Assembly: GCA_964497135.1 (NCBI GenBank)
Contig: CAZCDO010000160.1
Location: forward strand, 1 to 9,605
Reading direction: 5' to 3'
From: CAIJXV01 sp964497135
GTDB lineage: Bacteria > Verrucomicrobiota > Kiritimatiellia > CAIKKV01 > CAIJXV01
DNA: 9,605 nt
The notes under the pieces are model-generated. The model was not told the DNA's origin. It worked only from the letters and a program-made list of their open reading frames with translations, and ran no database searches. Shown piece after piece: positions 1 through 7,100 of the stretch; position 1 is the stretch's first letter, and the number at the start of each line of letters is the position of its first letter. A program made the translations under genes and the position numbers.

Positions 1-127
1 CATTTTCGGGCTGATACCATTGCAGTTCTTGATTCCGGATAAACCCCTGCTCAAAGGTCCAATTCCGGGGATTGGGCCGGCCGGATACATCAAATTCATC
101 CGCCCAAACCAATTGATATCGCGCCAT
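1..127 (-). CDS. Glycoside hydrolase family 16 protein, N-terminal part (runs off the left end)
   Basis: Partial gene: the first 42 codons are present, reading leftward from an ATG at 125-127. Residues 6-13 (LVWADEFD), then P20, W23 and the stretch GFIRNQELQWY at 28-38, match the start of the GH16 endo-beta-glucanase/laminarinase fold, where the W-x-DEF motif opens the domain and the NNELQYY-like motif follows. Family members usually cleave beta-1,3 or beta-1,3/1,4 glucans or related galactans; the catalytic E-x-D-x-x-E motif lies outside the window, so substrate and activity cannot be judged. The ATG cannot be moved far upstream: the stop codon of the preceding Yip1 gene lies in the same frame six bases before it. 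This leaves no room for a signal peptide, which is odd for a secreted glycanase. No clear Shine-Dalgarno is seen, so translation is probably coupled to the upstream gene. Sure of the family, not of the substrate. Confidence 0.8.
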   Translation of the reverse strand, partial: MARYQLVWADEFDVSGRPNPRNWTFEQGFIRNQELQWYQPEN

Positions 128-133
128 GGCGAA

Positions 134-880
134 TTATTCGCTTTTTTCGTCGGCCGATTTTTCGGCTTCCTTGGCTTCACGGGCCTGTTTGGCCATTTCA
201 GCCTGCATCGCCTGCATCATGGCGGCACTGATTTTGGCCGCATCTTCAGGCGTGGAGGGATCGCCTGATTTACCGAATTCCTGTTCCCAGGAGCCCATTT
301 GTTTTTGCATCCGGCGGGCGGTGATCTGGCTACAGGTGGACATCAGGGCCAGAAGCGCCGTAATAATACCGAACACCATCCAAGCGGTTTTGGCCGCGAT
401 TTTGTGAACCTCCACACTGGACGTCACGAGCAGGAATAGCATCCACGCCAACCCGATCAGACTCCCCACGAACGGGATGATTCCGAGAATCGCCAGAATC
501 GGGCTGATGGCGGAGGCGTAAGCACTGCAACGATAGGCGGTTTCATAAGATTCATTGGAACCCATCAGCTTCCAGATCACGTACAGAATGGCCGCCCAAA
601 CGAAACCGAAAATGAGCACGGCAATCGGCACCAAGATGATCGAGCCCAAGGCGACCAGGGCGGAACCCACCATGCCAAAGTGAAACAAACCCAGAACCGC
701 CCGAATCACGCCGGCAATGACCCCCATGACGACCAGAAAAATCAGGGGATCGCCAAAGCCCCCGCTCTTGGCCATTCCCCGATAGAAGTCCGCCGGCTTC
801 GTGATGACGGCGATCGCGGAATCCAGGATGCTCTGCCACAGTTTTTTCGCTTGTGCTTCCGTTACGGGCATATTGTCCAT
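134..880 (-). CDS. Yip1-domain integral membrane protein
   Basis: A 248-residue membrane protein resembling bacterial Yip1-family proteins (PF04893). Residues 1-35 are a short cytoplasmic-looking stretch with the P-x-x-FYRGM motif common just before the membrane part of this family. About five hydrophobic segments follow at roughly 45-67, 72-90, 90-105, 122-152 and 165-183. The loop around 110-130 (SYETAYRCSAYAS) and the glycine/proline-rich IIPFVGSLIG at 134-143 are also typical. The last 60 residues form a charged, alanine-rich, probably helical tail rich in Glu and Lys. The molecular function of bacterial Yip1 proteins is not settled; eukaryotic relatives act in vesicle trafficking, which should not be carried over. 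The ATG start is well supported by AAAGGAG six bases upstream and by a promoter at 922-950. It is the first gene of a leftward unit with the GH16 gene. Confidence 0.85.
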   Translation of the reverse strand: MDNMPVTEAQAKKLWQSILDSAIAVITKPADFYRGMAKSGGFGDPLIFLVVMGVIAGVIRAVLGLFHFGMVGSALVALGSIILVPIAVLIFGFVWAAILYVIWKLMGSNESYETAYRCSAYASAISPILAILGIIPFVGSLIGLAWMLFLLVTSSVEVHKIAAKTAWMVFGIITALLALMSTCSQITARRMQKQMGSWEQEFGKSGDPSTPEDAAKISAAMMQAMQAEMAKQAREAKEAEKSADEKSE

Positions 881-886
881 ACTGAT

Positions 887-893
887 CTCCTTT
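887..893 (-). promoter_or_regulatory. Ribosome binding site of the Yip1 gene
   Basis: AAAGGAG on the minus strand, six bases before the ATG at 880. It is near-ideal in both sequence and spacing and fixes the start of the Yip1-family gene. Confidence 0.8.
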
Positions 894-921
894 GGGGTGT
901 TTCAACGCCTTTTGTGTGGTT

Positions 922-950
922 AAGGTAGCGAGTTACAGGGAGCGGGTCAA
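922..950 (-). promoter_or_regulatory. Candidate sigma70-type promoter for the Yip1-GH16 unit
   Basis: On the minus strand TTGACC (945-950) matches the -35 consensus in five of six bases. It is separated by exactly 17 bases from TACCTT (922-927), which keeps the most conserved first, second and last bases of the -10 box. Transcription would start near 915, leaving a leader of about 35 bases that contains the strong ribosome site. Read by eye only. Confidence 0.5.
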
Positions 951-975
951 GATGGGATTTGGAGGGAAACTATCC

Positions 976-1005
976 TTGAGTTCCCCAGGTTCCCCATGCT
1001 AATTT
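976..1005 (+). promoter_or_regulatory. Possible promoter for the nagB-like operon, with a 9-base-period direct repeat in the spacer
   Basis: TTGAGT (976-981) and, 18 bases on, TAATTT (1000-1005) preceded by TGC, giving an extended -10 of the TGN type. The spacer holds two copies of TTCCCCA (starting at 981 and 990), nine bases apart. A transcript would start around 1012 and have a leader of about 45 bases before the ATG at 1057. The -10 box is imperfect, so this is tentative. The repeat could be an operator or chance. Confidence 0.3.
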
Positions 1006-1046
1006 GAAAAGTGTTTTGGTGCTAAACGACAAGCCCCTACCCTGAC

Positions 1047-1050
1047 GGAG
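1047..1050 (+). promoter_or_regulatory. Ribosome binding site of the nagB-like gene
   Basis: GGAG followed by six bases and then the ATG at 1057. It supports that start over later in-frame ATG codons. Confidence 0.7.
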
Positions 1051-1056
1051 AAGATT

Positions 1057-2040
1057 ATGAATAACGAATGGTTTTTCGAGCCGGCTCAATTCCTCTCTTT
1101 CCGCGATCAAAAAGTATGCGCCCGGGTCCGTAAAATAAAGCGCCAGGATCTCTGCAAGCACCCCAACCCTAATTTTAAGATCCGGATCCTCGAGGATGAC
1201 TCTAATTTCTTCTTCCAGTTTGCAACCCATGTCGCCGCCGGCTTGAAGCGCGCGGCGGATTCAAAACGTCCCTACGTCGTCATCCTGCCGGCACCCTGGC
1301 CCCATTACCGCTGGCTGGCGCACCTGATCAACATGATGGGCATCAACTGCCGGAACGTCCATACCTTCAACATGGATGAATGGGCCGATCAGGATGGCAA
1401 TTCGGCCCCCGAGAGTTGGCCGGGCGGCTTCCAATACTGGATGCGGCGCGATTTCTTTTCCCAGATCGACCCCAAGCTGCGCATGCCCGAAAAACAGATC
1501 CATTTCCCGGGCAAACACAATATCAAGGATTACAGCCGGATGATCGAGGACCTGGGCGGCGCGGATGTCTGTTACGGAGGCATCGGCTGGTGCGGGCACA
1601 TCGCTTTCTTTGAATCGCATCTCGGCCATGAGTTCGGCAACGATATCAAGGCTTATCTCCAGGCCGGCGCCCGATTGGTGGAATTGCATCCGCTCACCAT
1701 TGCCCAAAGTTGTGTGTATGCGGACAACGCCGGCGCGGGGGATTGCGCCTATGTTCCGCCCAAGGCCTACACCATCGGCCCGCGCGATTTGAAAAATTCG
1801 AAACTCGTCAGTTTCTGGAATTGCGGCTATGCCGGCGGCGGATTCGCCTGGCAGAAATTCATCACCCGCCTGGCGGCGCATGGCCCCGTCACGCCGCTGG
1901 TGCCGGCCTCCATCCTGCAAATCCTGCGCAGTGAGTTGCATGTCCTGGCAAAAATTGCCGACGATTTCGATTACAACGTGCCCCTTCGCCTGGATCCCCA
2001 GCCCTGGAAAGGAGCGCATCCTTGGCCGCCCCGCGCCTGA
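1057..2040 (+). CDS. Glucosamine-6-phosphate deaminase/isomerase-like protein (divergent NagB homolog)
   Basis: A 327-residue soluble protein with the NagB/RpiA/SugP sugar-isomerase fold; E. coli NagB has 266 residues. The extra length is mainly about 40 residues at the N terminus and a proline-rich C-terminal end. Family landmarks are clear: FNMDEW at 104-109 (E. coli Asp72 equals Asp107), PESWPGGFQYWMRRDFF at about 118-134, GGIG-W-CGHIAFFE at 174-186, and TPLVPASILQ at 279-288. Of the ring-opening residues, His143 (here His181) and Glu148 (Glu186) are kept, but Asp141 is Cys179. The phosphate-binding loop, LPTGGTP in NagB, reads LPAPWPHY (78-84 region), and the positions of Arg172 and Lys208 appear to be Cys219 and a glycine-rich loop. 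This suggests an aldose-ketose isomerase or deaminase acting on an unphosphorylated or differently modified sugar (inference). First gene of a three-gene operon; its last 19 bases overlap the next gene. Fold certain, reaction not. Confidence 0.8.
   Translation: MNNEWFFEPAQFLSFRDQKVCARVRKIKRQDLCKHPNPNFKIRILEDDSNFFFQFATHVAAGLKRAADSKRPYVVILPAPWPHYRWLAHLINMMGINCRNVHTFNMDEWADQDGNSAPESWPGGFQYWMRRDFFSQIDPKLRMPEKQIHFPGKHNIKDYSRMIEDLGGADVCYGGIGWCGHIAFFESHLGHEFGNDIKAYLQAGARLVELHPLTIAQSCVYADNAGAGDCAYVPPKAYTIGPRDLKNSKLVSFWNCGYAGGGFAWQKFITRLAAHGPVTPLVPASILQILRSELHVLAKIADDFDYNVPLRLDPQPWKGAHPWPPRA
2008..2014 (+). promoter_or_regulatory. Ribosome binding site deciding a TTG start
   Basis: AAAGGAG seven bases before TTG at 2022, inside the end of the nagB-like gene. 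No ATG or GTG lies at a matching distance, so this site is the main reason for choosing the TTG start of the amidohydrolase gene. Confidence 0.75.
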
Positions 2041-3035
2041 CTCGCGCACGCCTGAAGGGAAAAACCATCGACGCGCATACGCATGCGGGCGTTTCGCTGA
2101 AAGCCTACGCATTGCAGGAATACCCGTATGCGCAAACCCTGGAGGGCCTGCACAGTCAACAGCAACTCCATGGAGTCGATGTCTCCGTGGTCTTTCCGTT
2201 CACGGCCGATCTTTTTTTTGAGGCCGCCCCGCTTCTCGAGGGAACCCTGACTCCGGCGAAGTCACCCCTGTCGCCCTCGCCGTATGCCAGTGAAAACCGA
2301 CTCCTTCTCCGGGAATTATATGACTACTGTCCGGAACTCGTCGGCCGGTTTCTTCCCTTCGTGAGCATCGACCCGGCGAGGTGCATCCCGGCGCAGATCC
2401 GGGCGTTGGAAGCGCTTTTCGCTGAATACCCCGTGTATGGCATCAAGGTGAACCCGGTGGGTTGTCAGTCACCCGCCCGTGAACTGCTGGGGACCGGTCA
2501 GGCCCTGCTCGATCTGGCTGAAGCGCATGAGTTACCCCTCCTTTTCCACGCCACCACCCTGCCGGGCGAGGACTATTCCCAGGCCGTCGATATTTTTAAA
2601 ATCGTCGAACGCCGTCCGAACCTCCGCTTTTGCCTGGCGCACTGCCTCTTGTTCAGCCGCGAATGGCTGGCCCGGGCCCAGGCAACACCCAACGTCTGGG
2701 TCGATACCGCCGCCCTGAAAATCCAGGTGGAGTCGATCTGCGGATTGATCGGTAACCCATATCCGGCCGCCGGGTTTGTGGAGGCCGACTATTCCGACCA
2801 TATCAAGGTTCTGCGGACCCTGTGCGAAATGTTCCCCGACACCCTGCTCTGGGGAACCGATTCGCCGGCCTATTCCTGGATCTGCCGACGCAAGGAAGGC
2901 GAAGGACTTTACCGGGAGTTCAGGCTCAAGGGTCAGTATGCCGATGAGATTCAGGCCTTACAGGCTCTGCCACCGGCCTTGCGCGCCCGGGTGAGCAGTG
3001 AAAACACGCTCGATTTTGTGTTTGGCGAACACTAA
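2022..3035 (+). CDS. Amidohydrolase_2-family metal-dependent hydrolase
   Basis: A 337-residue cytoplasmic TIM-barrel protein of the amidohydrolase superfamily, Amidohydrolase_2 branch (PF04909). Metal and catalytic residues are visible in order: D-A-H-T-H at 17-21 (HxH on strand 1), Lys142 in GIKVNP, His176 in LLFHAT, His207 in LAHC and Asp280 in WGTDSP. All expected ligands are present, so it should be active. Such enzymes hydrolyse C-N or lactone C-O bonds or decarboxylate acids; the substrate cannot be read from sequence. The start is a TTG with a near-perfect Shine-Dalgarno, overlapping the previous gene by 19 bases, which implies translational coupling. In standard amino-sugar use NagB partners NagA, an amidohydrolase-superfamily deacetylase. 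This protein is not NagA by its motifs, but it could fill a similar deacylating role or open a sugar lactone (inference). Confidence 0.85.
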   Translation: MAAPRLTRARLKGKTIDAHTHAGVSLKAYALQEYPYAQTLEGLHSQQQLHGVDVSVVFPFTADLFFEAAPLLEGTLTPAKSPLSPSPYASENRLLLRELYDYCPELVGRFLPFVSIDPARCIPAQIRALEALFAEYPVYGIKVNPVGCQSPARELLGTGQALLDLAEAHELPLLFHATTLPGEDYSQAVDIFKIVERRPNLRFCLAHCLLFSREWLARAQATPNVWVDTAALKIQVESICGLIGNPYPAAGFVEADYSDHIKVLRTLCEMFPDTLLWGTDSPAYSWICRRKEGEGLYREFRLKGQYADEIQALQALPPALRARVSSENTLDFVFGEH

Positions 3036-3072
3036 CCCCCTTCTCCGTAACCGCAGATTGCCAGAGGGATCG

Positions 3073-4143
3073 ATGCTGACCTATAAACCCAATGCGGGAT
3101 CCGTATTGCCCCGCCTGCGCTCTTTTTACGAGCGCCGGATGTCGGATGGTTTTCTGGCGGCCTTCGCCATCCCCCATCCGACGCTCCAGGAATTCAAACG
3201 CACTCATGCCGATGGGCCCTGCGATTATCCCGACCCTTCGGAGCGCATCGCCTTCTGGGACAACTATCTGTCGGAATGGACCCCCTTGAAAGACGATTCC
3301 ATCCCCAGTGCCTATCTCAGTGAATTCGACCAGGGTCTTTACGGCGGAGTCCTGGGCAGCGAGGTGCGCTTCACTTGCGATGCCAATACCGGCTGGATCT
3401 CTTCCATGGTATTCCCCTTGCTCGAATCCTGGGAGGGATTCGACCGTCTGCAATTCGCTCCGAACAACCCGTGGATCCAACGCTATGAGCAACAGATGGA
3501 CCGTTTCATGGAAGGCGCGCGGGGCAAATTCGGCCTCAGTCATTTCATCCTGATCAACGGGCTTAATTTCGTCTATGAACTGGTGGGCGCCACCCAAACG
3601 TATATGGACTTATTGGATCGACCGGACCAGGTTCGCAAGGCCATGGAATTGGGCTACACCGTTAATCTCGCCATTCAACAAAGCTTCTTCGACCATGTTC
3701 CCCTGTTGGCCGGAGGCACTTGTGCCTATGGGGCCCAATGGCTGCCCGGCCGAATCATCAGTGAAAGCGTCGATCCGTTTCATTTGACGTCCGTCGAGTA
3801 TTTCGAGGACTGGGGTCGCCCCCTGCTGGAGCGCACGTTTGCGCAGTTCGACGGCGGGATTACCCATCTTCACGGAAACGGGCGACATCTGTTGGAGGCC
3901 GTCTGCCGGGTGAAGGGACTCAAGGCCTTGATTTTGGGCGACGACAAAGGTTACCCGCCGGCGATCGAGGTGTTGCCCGACCTCAGGCGGCGGGCCGGCG
4001 ATATGCCGCTGATTGTGGCTGTGGATTATCCCGAATTCCAGCGCCGTCTCGATGCGGGTTCATTGACCGGGGGCGTGCTATACCTGGTGCAAAACACCCC
4101 CTCCGCCGCGATCGCCAACCGGTGTAGGGATCGATTGTCATAG
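3073..4143 (+). CDS. Uroporphyrinogen decarboxylase (UroD/MtaA)-like protein
   Basis: A 356-residue protein with the UroD/cobalamin-dependent methyltransferase TIM-barrel layout (PF01208 superfamily). Typical stretches are the central helix MDLLDRPDQVRKAMELGYT (about 178-196), the following GG-x-C-x-YG-x-QW segment at 214-223, and HLHGNGRH at 265-272, equivalent to the H-x-C/D-GN region of the family. The Arg-rich N-terminal porphyrin-binding segment of true HemE is absent, so haem synthesis is unlikely. The HxC zinc motif of MtaA/MtbA methyltransferases reads HLH here. Family relatives include corrinoid methyltransferases, but no corrinoid protein is encoded nearby. The ATG at 3073 is preferred over the GTG at 2998 because AGAGGG sits just upstream and the extra 25 residues show no family similarity. 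Third gene of the operon, 37 bases after the amidohydrolase. Its stop overlaps the convergent glycosyltransferase gene. Confidence 0.75.
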   Translation: MLTYKPNAGSVLPRLRSFYERRMSDGFLAAFAIPHPTLQEFKRTHADGPCDYPDPSERIAFWDNYLSEWTPLKDDSIPSAYLSEFDQGLYGGVLGSEVRFTCDANTGWISSMVFPLLESWEGFDRLQFAPNNPWIQRYEQQMDRFMEGARGKFGLSHFILINGLNFVYELVGATQTYMDLLDRPDQVRKAMELGYTVNLAIQQSFFDHVPLLAGGTCAYGAQWLPGRIISESVDPFHLTSVEYFEDWGRPLLERTFAQFDGGITHLHGNGRHLLEAVCRVKGLKALILGDDKGYPPAIEVLPDLRRRAGDMPLIVAVDYPEFQRRLDAGSLTGGVLYLVQNTPSAAIANRCRDRLS

Positions 4144-7100
4144 ATAGCCCGGAACGGTGCTCAGTTGGTGAAGAAAGTGGGCGTGGGTATAGCCTGCAGT
4201 AATGCGTCGGCTTCCCGTTTCGGCCAATACCCGATATGAATCCGGATCGTTGACAATCCGGGTGAGCGCTTCGGCATATTCCTGGGCATCGTTTGGATTG
4301 CGAATCAGTATGCCGCTATCCTTTTCAACGACTTCGGCAATCCCGCCGACATCCGGCGCCACAACCAGAAGACCGGACCGCATGGCTTCGAGGATCGTAT
4401 TGGGGAGCCCTTCCCAGCTTGAGGTGTGAAGAAAACACCTATACGGAACGGCGGGAATGCTATCGAAACCCACAAAGGTACCCCGGTAGTCGATGTTGGG
4501 GATTTTTCGGATGGCCTCAAGATATTCATTCCCATTCAGCACGGGTTCGCCATAAACGTGGAAAGAAATCCCGGGCCGTTTGCGGGCAATCTCGATCAAC
4601 AGGTCCACCCGTTTGTCACGATCCAACCGATTGGCCCAAAGCACCGGAAGATTGGCCCGGGTGGGTCCTGAAAAACGGGGACGGGCGATGACCGGATGGC
4701 GCACCACCCTGATTTTGTCCGAAGGCATTCCGCTCACCAGGGACAATTGCCCTGCCATCCGGTGGTTATCGGTGAAGATTCCGGTCAGATAGGGGTTGAG
4801 GGCCCCGACAAAACGGGAGTAGCCAACGCCCATACCGGTCTCGGCCGGCGGAATCGCGAAGAGCGAGATAAACAGTTTCATTCGATTCGCCAGCGCCGGG
4901 GCATGGCGGCGGAGAATCTGCCAACCCAGGGCGGAAAAGAACAGGTGCAGACACCGGGCATTGGAATTGATCAGAAGAAGCGTCAGAATTCGGGCTTGTT
5001 CCTCTGGAGCCAAGCCCGAAGCCAGGTCGGCAAAGGATAGCCAGGCACACCGGCTTGGAAGACGGTGGCGCCAGCGGTGATTATGGGTTTCGGTCGTTAG
5101 GACCAGGGCCCGGTTGGACGGCACCGAAAGAACCGCCTCGATGGCATGAAGCATGATCAACTCGGACCCGCCCGGCCGCAGAGCGGCCGCCAGGAATAGG
5201 TGCGTCGGCTGGGAGGCGGCGACTTTCTGGCGACAGGCCCGGTATACGTTAGCGGGAACGGATGACTGTGCGGCGCGGACGGTGGCTTTGCTGGAAGGGG
5301 CCAAACGTAAAGCCGGATGGGCGGAAGAAAAGGAGCGCAGGGTTTCAAGGAGGCGATCGGTCTTCCACCCTGAGCCCCGAGCCTCTGCATGGCCGTGACG
5401 GCAATAATGGGCATAACCGGAGGGAAACAGTCCGGCAGCCACGGCCAATCGCACATCCTCGGAAGCCTTGAGATAAGCCTCATCATCCCAACCGGCAGGA
5501 GGGGAGAGCCCTGGTCGCCGGTTCGGAATTCGGTTCATAAAGGCCCAGACTTTGCTTAAGGTCATTCCGGCTTTTCTCAGCCAGGGATTCCGGGTCTTTG
5601 CCTTTCGGGAAAGCCAAACATGGTCAGAAAAGAAACGGCTCTGGGGCAGGGCCGTTTCCGGTCGCTGGCCAAGCCGGACCCGGTATTCCCCGGCGAAGCC
5701 GGAAGGCCGGCGGTAAACAAAGGTGTCTTCGACGATCCGATGGCGGCACCCCGCCATCACGGTCTCACAGTTCCAGTGCCACGTGACCTGCCCATATCCT
5801 GAAGGGGGCGGCAGGGAATGATACGGATGGCGGATGAACAGGTCCCGGCTGGCGAAGGCATTCGTGGTCCAGACCTCCTGGGAGACCAGATTTTCGATAC
5901 AGTTGTTAAATTCGTTCATATCCGGCTGATAGGTAATCAGAAGGTCGTCTCCGTGTTCAATGACGGCATGGGGATGAAGAATGACGTTGGGCCCCTGGGT
6001 ATTAGCCAGCCGCACTGCGCGGGTCAGCCATTCGGGGGAACCCATATCGGTTCCGTCCATGATCGCCACCCACCGTCCCGCCGCCGCCGCGATACCGGCA
6101 TTGCGGACCGCACCTTCGTTATCCAATTCGGTTTCCAAAATCCGGGCTTCCGGCCACAGTTGGGAAAGAGAGGCCAGCACGCTTTGGGTTCGGGGCCCGA
6201 CATGATCGGCGACGACGATCAGTTCGGTGTTCAGATGATTCCGCCGGGCATCCGCACATATACCGGCCAGTGCCCGAAGCGTCTGGTTGAGATGGTGCCC
6301 CTCCAAGTGGACCGAAAGAATGCAGGAAACATCCGGCCGATCTCCCGCGGAGGAGGCCTTACGGGGGCGGCGGAAGGGCGGGAGCCCGGTGCTGGTCCTG
6401 ACTCGGGATCCGCCCGGGGATCCGTCGAAAAGATCGCAAAGTCCTTCGCCGAAAGCCCGGAAGCGGCCAGACTCGGGCGGTTCCGTACAGGAATAAAGGG
6501 TCATTTCCGTGCCGTTAAAATACCGGGTCAACCGTCTGGCCGTTGCGGAATTCCGGCACAGGGCCATGGCATAATGGCCATTCGCCAGGGATAGGGCCTG
6601 CCAACCGGCCAGGGTCTCATCCATATCGTCAAAACAGATTCGAAGGGTACGGGTTGGACTGGCGGCCAGGGATCGGCCAAAGGCCCCGATCAGCCGGTCA
6701 AAGAATCCGCTGTCCATGTTCACCGTCAGGTCGGGCCGGGTTTGCATCAGGAAACGAACGATCAGGTCATATCGCAGCCTTTCCGATAAGCGAGCAAAGG
6801 CCGGGTCGTTTCCGAGATGGATATGGCTGAGGCGCGGCCGGACTCCATCCTCCGGAAGAATCGTGGCGGATGCCCGGTGTGAGGCGCACGGGTCAGATCT
6901 TTCTCCAGCGCCATCCGGGGACAGGGAGACGATCAGGATATCGGGGGGCGATGGGTCTTTCTCCCGGTGGGCGGCCAGGAAGGCATCGAGGATCCCCAGG
7001 GTGTCGGACGCGAGGTGATCGGTGAACACCATCATCACCCGACGGCCATTGTCGATCATCCCCATCAACTTTAAATAGAGGTATCCAACCGCCGGATAAG

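Noticed and set aside
1186..1197. 12-base perfect palindrome ATCCTCGAGGAT
   Set aside because: Lies within the nagB-like coding sequence and is fully explained by the codons; no other copy seen.
970..1230. 86-codon minus-strand frame in the divergent promoter region
   Set aside because: Mostly antisense to the start of the nagB-like gene; it lacks a convincing start signal and domain.
1261..2112. 283-codon open frame on the minus strand opposite the nagB-like gene
   Set aside because: Antisense to a gene with clear family motifs; no domain and low-complexity Arg/Gly/Ala composition.
2998..3072. GTG start giving 25 extra residues to the UroD-like protein of the plus-strand operon
   Set aside because: It would overlap the amidohydrolase gene, has no ribosome site, and the added residues show no similarity to the family; ATG at 3073 has AGAGGG upstream.
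2926..3597. 223-codon open frame on the minus strand across the amidohydrolase/UroD-like junction
   Set aside because: Crosses two real genes on the other strand and shows no family motif or ribosome site.
5818..6594. 258-codon open frame on the plus strand opposite the glycosyltransferase gene
   Set aside because: It lies fully antisense to the second GT2 region, has no ribosome site or recognisable domain, and its composition (Gly, Arg, Pro rich) is that of a GC-rich shadow frame.
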